A stretch of DNA of 64,000 nt. It comes from Hydrangea macrophylla (lineage: Eukaryota > Streptophyta > Magnoliopsida > Cornales > Hydrangeaceae). This document shows, one piece after another, positions 11,114 to 22,734 of this stretch. The DNA lies in NCBI GenBank assembly GCA_033977485.1, contig CM066992.1:106627450-106691449 (forward strand), read 5' to 3'. Below the pieces are notes generated by a model, which had not been told where the DNA came from, searched no databases, and was given only the letters and a program-made list of their open reading frames with translations. The position numbers were made by a program, and so were the translations under genes. The number at the start of each line of letters is the position of its first letter. Position 1 is the stretch's first letter.

Positions 11114-13233
11114 TTTAGTAGCTATTTTGGACAGTATGGTTGTGTTTGGGTGTTTTTGGTTGGTTGTTGCGTATATTTGTATACTGTTGGACTATTGTGG
11201 TTGGTTTGGTTTGTATGGTTGTTTTGGATATTATGTGTGGTTGGTTGGATAGTTTGGATTTCTGTATCTATGATGGATTTTGATATGTCTGATTTAATCT
11301 GTTCTGTATATTCACTTTCCTATATTTCTAGTGCGTAGTTCTATTTTATGCTTGGATCTGATGCTTTATATTGCTTATCTTTTTTTATCTTTGCTGCTTG
11401 GAGTGTGTCTGTTTTCTGTACAGGTTGTTACTATTTTGATTCTTACGATGATATTTCAGGTGATATCTCTCTATCTATTTTTGAAAATCACCTACTGCGG
11501 ACATTGTAATTTTCAGTTGGGGGTGGGATATAGATAGATAATCACCTGTGCGTGTTTGGTTGCTATCACTCTATCTATTATATATAAAAAAAAAAAATTC
11601 AAACTATCAACCAAGTTTTAGAAATTAAATTGGCAGAATAATTTTGAATTTTCACTTCTATTTAGCTGTTATCAAGCAATGACACGATCATTTTATTCTC
11701 ATCCTTTTATGAATTAAGTTCACACATTTTTTCTAGTTCTCTAGGATGAATGCATATGTTGACCATTCTTGTATCCAAATCATTTGCATATGTTAATAGC
11801 TATGCGGAGAACTTAAAATAAGAGTTAATACAACTTTCGTACTTTAAAGAATGAAATAGTGAAAACTAGTTACCCTTAGTGAGCTTTTGAATCCAATCTT
11901 CAATTCTGAGGGAATTATCACATTAAATTCAAATTGTTCTTATTGAATATGCGATTAAATTCTTTGAATAGTCTCTATTTCTTCATTTTGGCTGCGTATT
12001 AGGGGAGAACGTTCAGGATTTACCAACTAAACTCAATGAACATGTAAGTGTTAGAATTTAAGAAGTTGAGAAAATGATTTAAGCCATCGTTATTTGCTCC
12101 TTATCTTTCCATATACATGTATCAACGTTCTAACAATATGTGTTGCTCTTAACCCCACACCGAGTAAATACTTCCAAATTTATTATAAACTTCTAAATCC
12201 TTAATCCTATACTTTGACCTCAATAAACCCCATTGCACATCTAATGTGATTAAATTGCTGAAGTATGTTATGAGGAGGGAGTAATAGTGGGAGGGGCTGC
12301 ATAAAAGAAAAGAAAGAAGATGGAGTCCAGAAGAAGAAAATATATATATATATATATAAATATAGAGGATGGTTGGAAGTAAGTAAAGAGGAAAGTACTG
12401 AGTTCAATCACATGATAGAGATGTGCAACTTCCTACCCTTTCATTTCTACCTTGCTAAATAAAAACACTGTCAAGTCAAAGTCTTAATGATTTTTAACAA
12501 CTTAGTTTAAACATGAACGTGTAATTTGAGTTATCCACGGTATTTCGCTCCTCTAGTAAGTAGTATTCCTGTCTTGAGACTATACACTCTAAAATGTTCG
12601 TCTTTTATAGAGTCGAGTATGGAAGCATTAGTATCCGAAAAATCACTCTTATCAAAGCTTCTATATCCTGTGCGATCATTATTAACCAAGTTTCTGTGGG
12701 ATGTTCATTTTTGAGTGTAATAACCATGTGAGACTTGAATTGAAACTACAAGTTCTGAAAGGTGTAATAGTCTAAACAACTCTAAATAAAGTTCGATGTA
12801 TAGCTGTTAATTTCACACACACACGGATACATGGATGCGATGCATATGTTATTTTTATCTTGGTGGCATGAGGAGCATGTGTATTTCTTTCATGGTTTGA
12901 ATGAGGATGATATGATTTGTGGAGATAAATTAGTAGTTGAATAAAAGGGATTGTTTAAAAGTTATTCTATATCTTTTTTTAGCTTAAAATTGGAGAATTT
13001 TGTGGGTATATTCACTACAAACCCTCACGAGACAACACTCGTCCACTAGGGGGAACCTAGGGGTTTAACGGCTTATTGCATCTGCTAAATGCAACCGCGA
13101 TTCCTGCGAAAGTGAGTTAGGTAGTTTTTCCTTGTTATTTTAATTGACTTGAGTTTAATTTATTTTTAGTCATTGTAGTATTAGTGTAGCTTGTTTTTAT
13201 GTTCGCTCTATTGCTAGGGACTAGCAAATCGCT
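11114..13233 (+). other. Athila 3' non-coding spacer
   Basis: About 2.1 kb between the last ORF and the PPT. It is T-rich at first, with an intron-like tract ending TCTGTACAG at 11424 and another PPT-like AGTTGGGGG at 11515-11523. A short TA repeat lies at about 12341-12358. No credible coding region. Long untranslated 3' spacers are usual in Athila elements. Confidence 0.6.
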
Positions 13234-13245
13234 AGTTGGGGGTTG
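13234..13245 (+). other. Polypurine tract of the Athila-like element
   Basis: AGTTGGGGGTTG lies directly before the right LTR start TGACA. The PPT primes plus-strand synthesis. The same core occurs three times internally. Confidence 0.65.
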
Positions 13246-13499
13246 TGACAAGCGGCGGTATTTATAAAATACAACCGCGCTAAAAGAAGAAAATGTATTG
13301 ATTTAGTTTACAATTCCTTTATTTATCTGCAATTTGAATTACAACGCCAGTTTATACACATTTTGATTAATCTATGATAAGTTGTGTGTTTTAGCTGCAA
13401 TTTGTGCAGACTACGGTTGCTGTGTGAAGAATTGAAAGATAACGATAAAAGGAAATGTTGAATTCTAATGAAGACAATCAAAAGTTGAAATACAGAGTT

Positions 13500-13610
13500 T
13501 GATCGATTGAAGACCATTCGATCGATCGAAGTTTCGATCGATCGAGAGAAGCTCAAGCGATCGAAGGTTCCAGAGTTCAATCGATCGAGAATTGTTCGAT
13601 CGATCGAACA
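13500..13610. repeat. CGATCGATCG couplet array in Athila LTR (first)
   Basis: Six CGATCGATCG-like palindromes. Successive start-to-start distances by hand count are 19, 16, 19, 24 and 19 bp. The array is about 70 bp upstream of the TATA-like box, so it would lie in the U3 promoter region. Confidence 0.85.
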
Positions 13611-14109
13611 TGCCTTTTATCAGATTTTTACGCGCACGCAGCAGAATAGAAATTTAACCCTAAGCATTAGGTCTCTGCTATATATATTCGTATTGTATAC
13701 GTCCTTAAGGACGCCCGGATTGTTTTCTTTAGTTTTAGAGAGAGAGAGAGATAGAGGTTTTATGTGTTTTTGTAGGTCTTGGAGGTTGGATATTGCTTTT
13801 GGATTGCTATTCTCATAGTTTAATACATGATTTTCATTCCAGATTATTTAGTATTGTTCTATTTACATTCTGTTAGTAGTTTAGAGTAGTATAATCTATT
13901 GGATTTAAAGTTTTGCATGTTAAATAGAGTTACACCATTAGTTTACATAATTTTCATGTTCAAAACGCAAACAAACGCATCCTTAATGAACCTTTACGTT
14001 AAAAACAATACTGTGACACTCCAGACCATGTCTGAGTAGTCCCCAGGTTGGGAGATCATGATGAAACCGTGATCTCAGGCCTCTGCCATGCAGCAGAATA
14101 ATTCCTATG

Positions 14110-14232
14110 TTCAATCGATCGAAGTTAGTTCGATCGATCGGACCAGAGACATAGTCGAGCGATCGAAGTTAGTTCGATCGATCGAGAGAAGAAGATGTTC
14201 GATCGATCGAAAGCGCGTCTATCGATCGAACT
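14110..14232. repeat. CGATCGATCG couplet array in Athila LTR (second)
   Basis: Two perfect pairs share the same nine-base linker AAGTTAGTT and the same 19-bp pitch, followed by further copies at about 14196-14231. It is downstream of the TATA-like box, so probably transcribed. Confidence 0.85.
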
Positions 14233-14892
14233 CTCTGATTCTTAAGGACATTCTATGCAGTATTCCTAGACTTTCTGCTTTACTGATTCGTTATCAAACT
14301 GTCCCCAAACGCTCAGTTTGTCAAAACAGTCTTTAAACTTAAAGCCTTAAGGCATTTTTCTTCAATACCTTTTGCAAACCACCCTCAATGCTAACACCAT
14401 TGTAGGTGCGAGTCCTAACTATTGAACCAAACTGCTTTTGTGTATTTCAAACTTAAATGTGATGACATAGTCCCGGTCATGAAAGGACTATGGATTCTTT
14501 ATCCTAAGAGAAATACGGAATACTGTAGAAAATGTTCTCCATTGAGCTTCAATGCAACTGCATGGTAGATGGCTAGGTCGCGGTGGATTTGTGTAATCCT
14601 AACATTCCTTTTTAATTAAGAAAAACACATTTTAAATTATCACTTTAATTAATTAGTTGGCGATTAGTTTATTTTAGTTTAATTATTTTAGTAGTTGATA
14701 AACTGTGGAACTTTGTGTTCTACAATTCCTTTAAAAATATTGAATTTTATTTTCCCTTTTTGAGATTAATCTAAGTATTTAGTTTAACACCTTCCCTGTG
14801 GGATCGACCTGGACTTAATCCAGTTTACTACTTGCACGATTACCTACACTTGGGTATAGCACACAAGCGCACACAAAAAAATTCTAGTGTTA

Positions 14893-15406
14893 GAGCGAAT
14901 GAAGGCGACAGTGAATTGAGGATCATATCAACTTGGGTCTGTGCATCGATGTTGGCACCTAGGGTCTCCAGCTCGTTTAAATAACTAATCATTTTTAAAA
15001 CATGTTCCTTGACTGGAGTCCCTACCGACATCTTTGCACTCATTATCTTTTGCATGGCTACCTGTCTAGCAGGCCTGCCATGCTCCCCGAACATCTTTTT
15101 CAGGGATGTGATAATGTCACTGGCAGAATCATTCGATTGGAATTGGTGTTGCAACATACCAGCCATTGAGGCCAGAATATAGCAACGAGCCATTCCATTC
15201 GACTTCTTCCATTTGTCGAACTCGCGTCTGGCAGCTGCCGAAGCATTTGCCGCGGGTTCTTCAGGTCATGGGGTGGTGAGGACATATATGTGATCCTCCG
15301 CAGTTAATACAATATCAAGGTTTCGTTTCCATCCAGTGTAGTTATTTCCAGTTAACTTGTTTTGAGTGAGTATGGTGGCAAGTGGACTAAATGTAGATCC
15401 AGACAT
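14893..15406 (-). pseudogene. gag: Copia gag N-terminal fragment (UBN2-type)
   Basis: ATG at 15406-15404 begins MSGSTFSPLATILTQNKLTG, and TGWKRNLDIVL follows, typical of plant copia gag (DUF4219/UBN2 region). A TGA stop lies near 15267 after VLTTP. Beyond it the same gag continues with WNG-type spacing to DMILNSLSPSF. It is cut at the Athila LTR at 14892. It would encode the particle capsid. The copy is dead through the stop and the insertion. Confidence 0.82.
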
Positions 15407-17104
15407 TATGATTTACTGTAAAAATCAAAAAACAAAATAAATATGAATATCAGATTTGACAGTTTGAAATAAAAGAATCCTTAAAACTCTTATTTTAAAA
15501 CAAAGTCGCCGGAATATCAAAATGAAAGAATAAAGCCTCCGTGTGGTGGTTAATGTTCGATCTTTCGATTAATCATGACTTGTCCGCTATGCAACTCTTG
15601 CAAAACAAGTTATGACTCCCGATCCCTTTTGATCTCTAAGTTTCTGAATAATGTCCCGTGTGGGATCCCTTATCCATAGCTTAGCTAGTGTGTACCATTA
15701 ACTAAGATCCAATCACAACCGTCTCAAGTAGCGCCTCCGTGTGCTGGTCACCCTCTAACACGTCTGATTGATCCTATCAAAAGAAGTTCACATCTAGTAA
15801 CCAATGAGTAATGCACCCTCCGTATGGAATGATCACCCCTGACGAGGTGACACAGAATGCACCACTCATCTTACAGTGAACCGTTAATGGAAGATCGTGG
15901 GTGTTTATTAATAAGACCCTCTCCCACTAGATTTAGAAATTAAGGATTTTGCTTTTAAAAATGTTTCCACACATTACCCATAAACATCCAATGTTTACTA
16001 ATGCGTTGAAATAGTTTTTGAATTTTATTTTAGAAAACTTGTTTTACGTGCGTGCAAGTAGTAACAATATAATTAAATGCCAATCACAAACCAAGCACAT
16101 AAAACAAAAAACTAAAATTGAAAATAAAGACATCCAAATGATGCCTCTATCTCCCATGGCTCTATCTCCATAGAACCTCCTTTTGGTTTGATCGCCTCCA
16201 GCTCCATCTTCATGGACAACGGCTCCTTGCTCCATCTTCATGGATTTTCTAATTCTATTACATTTGTCCTATGCTTCTTTCGAAACTTACAATTTATCTA
16301 GAAATAGAAATAACAACAACAAAATACAATAAAAGGCTAGGGAAACCGGTGCGACTTTCCTTTTCGTAGGATTGAAGTCGCAGCGCTTTTTACATATGCC
16401 TCAAAACCAAACCAAAATTAAATTACAACATGCACCAATCTCAAACAATTTAAATACAAAATATTCAAATGACTTGGTGCCATGGGAGATAACGACTAAT
16501 CTAGCTGCAAAAGGGTTAGTCGTACACGCATCCATACATACATAACAAATATATGTAACTATTGGAACACTTAATTGATTCACACAGTATATAAACTCTT
16601 TACATACTGAATTAGAACTTAAAACAGCATCTTACTTCTCTGTCACAGTTCGATCGATCGAAGACCAATCGATCGCTCGAACCTTTGATCGATTGAACAC
16701 TGTTCAATCGCTTGAATAGTCTGTTTCACATAATGATTTAAAAATTTTACAGAATATTTTAAAATTAAAGTATTTAATTTCAAAAAACACTTTAAAATGT
16801 GAAACAGAGAACCTGACAAAGAATCTGTCTCGATCGATCTAACTCTATTCGATCGATCGAACAATAGAAGGTTTCGATCGATCGAAACATGTTCGATCGC
16901 TTGAGTACAGAGAATTTTCGATCGATCAAAATATGTTCGATCGCTCGAACTTGCCTTGCATCCTATGCAATCACAGATTTGTACTCTACTGCGATGACAC
17001 TGCAGAAACAGATCTGTGATGATGCAGTTTCAAAAACAGTTCTAAAATCAACATGCCAATCAAAATAGTGTTCCAAAAACACATCTATAGATCCAAACGA
17101 GCGT
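15407..17104 (-). other. Copia leader between PBS and gag
   Basis: A long untranslated leader with no supported ORF. It contains a palindrome couplet array at 16649-16950. On the plus strand it repeats CCTCCGTGTG-like phrases (15538, 15735) with divergent surroundings. Leader length is unusual compared with compact copia elements, which often have under 200 bp. Confidence 0.55.
16649..16950. repeat. CGATCGATCG couplet array in the copia leader
   Basis: At least five pairs of CGATCGATCG-like palindromes. Nearly all pairs start 19 bp apart with AA-N5-TT linkers (for example AAACATGTT, AAATATGTT, AACACTGTT). An unrelated stretch at 16721-16829 separates two sub-arrays. This is the same motif grammar as in the Athila-like element although this is a copia element. 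Confidence 0.85.
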
Positions 17105-17117
17105 GGCTCTGATACCA
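17105..17117 (-). other. Copia primer binding site, initiator tRNA-Met type
   Basis: On the minus strand TGGTATCAGAGCC lies two bases after the LTR end CCACCA. This is the usual plant copia PBS. Confidence 0.88.
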
Positions 17118-17483
17118 ATTGGTGGAAAAACCGGTTTAAGTTAAAAGTTTAAACACGCAGCGGAAAAGTCAAGTTATAAAAAATAATAGTAGCCCAGAAT
17201 CTACTACTCGTCAATTCCATAGATGCTCACAAGAGGGGACAAGAGTTATACCTTAGTGTCTTGAACTCAATTCTGATTTTCTTCTTCTTCCTTGGTGATG
17301 CAGCAGCCTCTACTAGGTTCTCTTCACCCTTATGTCTCCTACGGATGCTTGCCGGAGAGACTAGAGATGGTGGGATCTCTAATAGAGATGAAGGAGAAGG
17401 TTTGGTGCTCTAAAATAGTTTCTGCAGCGTCTGGTTAATAAAAATGACGAACTCTTTTTCCAGAACGCAGCTGCCCTATTTAT

Positions 17484-19604
17484 TATAACATCCACATTTG
17501 TGTTATTGCATTTGCATTACATTGTCATGCATGATAATGTGATGTGGCGTGTCTTATGACACATGGTTGAGTGAGTTTGGACTCACGAGTTGATTTGGGT
17601 GTCTGTATTAGATAACCCTTTGAAACTGTTGAGATTGAGGATTTATTGTTTGTGAAGTCTCTCCGAGTATGAGACGGTCACTGAGGAACATTTTAAATTT
17701 TTATCTGAAAATAAATGTTTACCTGTGTATTTCAATATCTGTATTATTTTCTGTTTTAGAATTTATATCTGTTGTTAGTTTTAGTATCCTGGTGAGAACG
17801 AATTAACACGCTATTAATTTGGTAGGCTAATTAGCAACTTCGGAAACGTCATGTAGAAATTCACGTTTTAGCGACCAAACGAAACTTAGTCGAAAACTTT
17901 TATAATTTTGAAGTTTCACTCGTAAAGCTATGAATAAGCTGTATAGAAAGTTTCAGAGACTAATTAGGAGTTTGGAAAACTCGTGGGGAGGTAAACGTAA
18001 TTCTCGAGAGTTTTGCCTATATATAGATAGAGATGGTTGAGATATTTTTCATAAGTCTTAACCTAAGTTCAAGAAAGGAGGCCATAGGGAGATTTTGGGA
18101 GCTTAGAGCTTTGCGACGCCAAACGATAACCTTTTGTCAGTCTGTTTTCTCCCATATTTCATATTCGAGCTCCTCGAGGTAAGAGCTTCGTTTTGATATA
18201 TGTTAGGGCTTGTTTGGCTAAGTTTTTCGAAAAGTTATTTTCTAGAATTTTTCATAAAAGTTGATAAATGGAATTTTGATCCATAGGAATTGTACTAGAC
18301 GGACTTCTGCACGTTCTTTGTGCACGGGTTTTCTTCAGATTGAAGTTTAAGAGCGTAAATCGGAGGTGAGTGATTCAACTATGTTTTTGGAATGGTTTCT
18401 TGACATGTATTCATGTTATGTTTGAATAACATGTATTAATACTTATAGATATCTTGTGTAGTTCATATTGGGCATTTATATTGATAAGTAGGCCCAATAG
18501 CACGATGAAATGTTTTGATTACCGCAAGCATGGTGATATGTATTTGAGCATGTTAAGTTGCTTATTTGGGTCAGAAGGAGCACGTGGTCACCGTGCCATT
18601 TTGTGGAGCCGATATAGGCATTAAGGTCGCACGATTGAAGAGAAGAATCGTGGGTCTTACCCTTTCGCGTGGACTTACTGGCGAGGAGTCGCGGATTGGG
18701 AGTATGGACGGGCACGTGAGTCTCCGGCGACTAGTATGAAATGTAGAGATGTGAATGCGGACATGTTTATCATTCATGTGCATATGTTGTTTTATTCACT
18801 AAGCATTAACTTAAACAAATCGACATATCTGTGGTTATTCAAATAACCATTTCAGGTGTAAATGCTGGCGAGGAATTGGAGAAGTGAGTACGTGGGTTGG
18901 GAGTTCTTTTGGAAGCCAACTTGAATGTTAACCTTGTAGTTTTGGGATAATAGGAATGTTGTAATAAGAATTTTGTTGTTTTAACCCATGTTTAACTTTG
19001 TATGATAGAATGGATTTTAAATCGTTGTAATAGTTAGTGACATGTTGTAATCCTGCTTTAGAAATGTTTTAATATAGCTAGGATTACTTTGGTTTGAGTT
19101 TGGATTGAGTGGTTGATCATTGGTAAAAGTTAGAAAGCTTTTAAAACTTGAAATTCTGCAGATTGGGCTGCTGCTAGGGGAGCAGTCGACTGGTCTAGTG
19201 TTCAGTCGACTGAACCCATGTGCCTGCTAGCTACTGCTTCTTATTATGGCAAAAGCAGTCGACTGGGCCATGCCTCAGTCGACTGGACCTCTGTAAGATA
19301 GTGTGTTTATTTTGATTCTGCCTGATTCAGTCGACTGAAGGCTGGAGGCCCAGTCGATTGACCCTAGTCTCAGTCGACTGGAATTGATATTAAACCCTTT
19401 TGAAAACTCTCTGCCTTCTTCAGTCGACTGAGCAGTCGACTGAGGGTCCCGACCCAGTCGACTGAACCTCTGGTTTTAAAATGTGTTTTGTTTTTCCGCT
19501 GCGTGTGTTCTTCAAACTAATTTTTGGGAACGTTAATGAATTGGTTTAGCCTCGGTGGCGTGCCACGGGCTCCAGTTCCGCTATTGTGGGACCGGGCTGT
19601 GACA
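17484..19604 (+). mobile_element. Solo LTR of the Tekay-like family inside the copia LTR (TSD TTTAT)
   Basis: Flanked by TTTAT at 17479-17483 and 19605-19609. It ends GGGCTGTGACA like the LTR ending at 36977, and shares collinear but diverged blocks with it (for example AACTTAGTCGAAAACTTTT near 17884 and 35602). Its first bases appear mutated from TGTCACACCC. It has a TATA-like CTATATATAG near 18018 and no internal region, so it is an LTR left by recombination. The palindrome array lies at 19186-19460. Confidence 0.83.
19186..19462. repeat. CAGTCGACTG palindrome couplet array in the solo LTR
   Basis: About nine copies of CAGTCGACTG. The first two pairs have exactly 20 bp from start to start (linkers GTCTAGTGTT and GGCCATGCCT). 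Later pairs are closer or wider. The array is in the 3' part of the LTR, about 150 bp from its end. Confidence 0.87.
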
Positions 19605-19636
19605 TTTATAGATTTCCAGAACCGACCTAGACTTCG

Positions 19637-19715
19637 AGCGATCGAAGATCTTCGATTGATCGAACCTTCGATCGATCGAACAGTCTTTGATCGACAAGAC
19701 TTCAATCGATCGAAC
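19637..19715. repeat. Short CGATCGATCG array in the copia LTR
   Basis: Four to five GATCGATCG-type palindromes in the copia LTR just right of the solo LTR. Pairs are 18-19 bp apart. Together with 16649-16950 this shows the copia element has the motif in both LTR and leader. Confidence 0.78.
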
Positions 19716-20721
19716 TTGTCTTGACAACTTCCTCATGTGTCTTTCCAAGTATCCTGGCGAAGCTAAAAGTGGGACCTCCTAGGCTCTTTATTGTTGGCTC
19801 AGACCAGTTTGTTAATTACCATGACCAAACTATTTGATCAGCAAACTAACTAACTGGTCAGTTAACGTTTACTCCACTATAAACGATAACTGAACTCCAA
19901 CGCAAAAGAACATATCCAAAGCAATAACTAGACTTGTATGTTGTACTAATGTCCCTCTACCTTCAGCATTCGTAATCATATTCAGGTAGTCGGATAACTG
20001 TTACTGTCAACTTGAATCATGATTACTTCTTGTATTCCTTTAGTCCCATTCACCTCTCATGATTACCAAACATGTTGATAACTCTTATCAACAAGACTGC
20101 AGTACTCAGTAATCGACTTGGTGACATTCTCAAGGGAATGCTTACTCTGAAACAGAGGGTAGATTCTGTCTTGACAATATATGTTCACAACCCTATGAAT
20201 ATGACATACCCAAGATACCCAGGTGTTGATCTTCTATAGACCTCACTGATTGGTAAGTCAAACCAGCCGTATCCACAGTCTGTGTTCATAATCGTCTCAA
20301 GATTAAGAACACGTACCTTATACAAGTTATGAGTTCCTATCAACTGATTGACAGTCTTGAGTGTCAATAAGAAAGCTGAGGTCCGTCAATGCACTATAAG
20401 CACTAGCATGTTAACTAAGAGTTAAACTCTAGTGATTGAGATTAATCACTCCATCCAATGGTAGTTAATCATGCTACAGTGTAAACCTGATGAGATATCC
20501 AGTCTCATCATCCACTGTGACACATTCTAAGTAACAAAGAATAGTAATTCGTATCTCACTTGTATGTATCTCATACATACACGAATTACTTACTATGATA
20601 CTTAAGGATAACAATCATCTCATGAAAGAAACATACATAACTAAATGTAAAGCTGATATCCATATATTAAAATGTCAATGTCTCATATATAAAGTAATAA
20701 TTTGAGGGCACAAACCCAACA

Positions 20722-22734
20722 GTTAAGATCACTGGTACACGGAAGCTTTTGTTTTCAAGGGAGTGGGGTTACACCGCTGCCGTATCTGATTTCAGCCATC
20801 CGAGCGGGTAAGTTGTTGAGAAAGGGATGTTAGGGATTCTTGTGTTCAGTACTTGATACTTCAGCGACTGAGTTGAAAGTAGAAGATATTCCAATAGTAC
20901 GAGAGTATCCATATGTATTCCCAAATGACTTACCAGATGTCCTTATCGAGAGGGAGATTGAGTTTACTATTAAGATAATGCCAGACTCAAGACCCGTATC
21001 GAAAGCACCATATCGAACGGCACTAGTAGAATTGAAAGAATTGAAAATTCAACTACAAGATTTACTTAACAAATGTTTCATTCGACCTAGTATATCACCG
21101 TGGGGAGCTCCAGTGTTATTTGTGAAGAAAAAATATGGTTCAATGAGAATGTGTGTGAACTATCGGGAACTAAACAAGTTGACAATCAAGAACAAGTACC
21201 CATTATCGAGAATTGATGATTCTTTGATCAACTTCATGGGGCGCAAGTGTTTTCAAAGATAGATTTGAGATCGGGCTATCACCACTTGAAAGTAAAGGCC
21301 GAAGATGTTGAGAAAACAGCTTTCAGAATGAATTATGGACACTACGAGTTCTTAGTTATGCCGTTTGGAGTTACGAATGCACCAATCGCGTTTCATGGAC
21401 CTTATGAACCAAGTCTTCAAGGACTACTTGGACGATTTTGTGATAGTGTTCATTGACGACATTCTTATCTATTTACCGAGTAAGATAGAACACGAGAACC
21501 ACTTGAGATTAATACTTCAGAGATTGCGAGAGAAGCAACTATTCGGGAAATTTAAGAAGTGTGAATTTTGGTTGTCTAGTATTACTTTTCATGGTCACGT
21601 GATTAACAAGAATGGAGTTTCAGTTGATCCTCACAAAGTAGAAGTTGTATCTAATTGGCAGAGGCCGATACCTGTATCTGAAATTTGGAGTTTCTTAGGA
21701 TTATTAGGATACTACCACTGTTTGATCGAGAATTTCTTGAAGATTTCATTGCCAATGACGAAGTTAATGAGGAAGGGAGTTACTTTTGAATGGAGTCAAG
21801 AGTGTGATGACAGTTTTTGAGAATTGAAGGCACGACTAATGAGAGCACCTATTCTGGAAATATCATCTGGGACAGAAGGATTTGTGATTTATAGCGACGC
21901 GTCACATTAGGGTTTGGGATGCATAATTATACAAGGGGGTAAAGTAATTGCCTATGCTTCTCGATAGTTGAAGACACACGAGGTTAACAATCTGACTCAT
22001 GATCTTGAATTGGCCGCAGTAATCTATGCTTTGAAGATTTGGCGACACTAATTGTACGAGGAAAAGTGTGAGATATTCACGGACCACAAGAGCTTAAAAT
22101 ACCTATTCACATAACGAGATTTGAACATGAGACAGAGAAGATGGTTAGAATTGATGAAGGATTACGACCATTCGATAGAATATCATCCAAGAAAGGCTAA
22201 CGTAGTAGCCGATGCGCTAAGCCGGTTAGTCAACAAGCTAACACAACAGAAAGAAATGGTAAAGGAGATGGAACGTTTAGAATTGGATGTAATACCAGAG
22301 ACTAGTGGTGGCTTAATGATGGCGATTATAGCACACCTAGATATTATTGATGAGATCAAGAAGGAACAATTTAACGATGTTTACTTGTGCAAAATGAGAG
22401 ACGAGATACCTTTAGGAAAGCGACCTGATTTTGTATTAGAGCAAGGAACTTTGAAACTTGGAAATTGGTTGTGTGTGTCGAATGTGAAAGGTTTGAAAGA
22501 GAGAATTCTAGAAGAAGCTCATAGCACCAGATAATCAGATCATCCAAGAAGTAACAAAATGTACTGGAACTTACGGGAAACTTTTGGTGCAAAGGTATAA
22601 AGCGTGAAATTGCTAAGTAAGTTTTTGAGTGTTCAGCATGTTAGCAAGTGAAAGCAGAAAGACAAGTACCTGCAGGACTACTGCAACTATTGCCTGTGTC
22701 AGAGTGAAAATAGAATGAGATCACGATGGATTTT
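20722..22734 (+). pseudogene. pol: Old Tekay pol, N-terminal part (protease end, RT, RNase H, integrase start)
   Basis: It begins late in the protease/RT linker ([13 protein letters not shown] near 20905). RT covers about 20990-21520 with its catalytic IDD near 21455. RNase H follows to about 22220 (ADALSRL). Then comes the integrase zinc-finger region to 22734. It is broken by a frame change near 21250-21400 and several stops, for example TGA near 21818, TAG near 21908 and 21965, TAA near 22050 and 22114. The split from the C-terminal part is by the young element in the first integrase catalytic block. Confidence 0.85.

Larger units (their letters stand above)
1..14892 (+). mobile_element. 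Athila-like Ty3/gypsy retrotransposon, left end outside window
   Basis: Bases 1-374 and 1753-1850 match 14421-14794 and 14795-14892 with about nine differences by eye, so they are the two LTRs. The left LTR is cut by the window start and split by another insertion. Internal order is: PBS complementary to a tRNA-Asp-type 3' end, gag, protease, RT/RNase H, integrase, small ORFs, a second large ORF, PPT, right LTR. The PBS type, the second ORF after pol and the RT active-site context indicate the Athila lineage (family knowledge). The coding region carries frameshifts and several TAG stops, so the copy is not autonomous as it stands. It lies in the gag of a minus-strand copia element. Confidence 0.9.
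13246..14892 (+). repeat. Right LTR of the Athila-like element (1,647 bp)
   Basis: It starts TGACA after the PPT and ends TGTTA, where the left copy has TGTCA. It matches the left LTR but lacks the 1,373-bp insert, so it is the reference for the empty site. A TATA-like CTATATATA lies near 13679 and AG-rich repeats at 13738-13750. Two palindrome arrays are inside. Confidence 0.88.
14893..20721 (-). mobile_element. Ty1/copia retrotransposon, minus strand, 5' part only
   Basis: Read on the minus strand: LTR from 20721 to 17120 (interrupted by a solo LTR), PBS at 17117-17105, a 1.7-kb leader, then the start of gag at 15406. The gag is cut at 14892 by the Athila-like insertion. The rest lies left of the window. 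The right edge abuts protease/RT sequence of the old Tekay element, so the copia inserted into it. The expected 5-bp TSD begins GTTAA at 20722; its partner is outside the window. Confidence 0.85.
17120..20721 (-). repeat. Copia 5' LTR, interrupted (about 1.47 kb without the insert)
   Basis: On the minus strand it begins TGTTGGGTTTGTGCCC at 20721 and ends CCACCA at 17120. The segment 17484-19604 plus one TTTAT copy is a later insertion. The rest (17120-17483 and 19610-20721) is continuous LTR. It contains a short palindrome array at 19637-19713. Confidence 0.8.

Noticed and set aside
16649..16950. CRISPR-like array of short repeats and spacers
   Set aside because: Repeats are 10-bp palindromes with 6-14 bp linkers, inside a plant copia element; no cas genes and a eukaryotic context.
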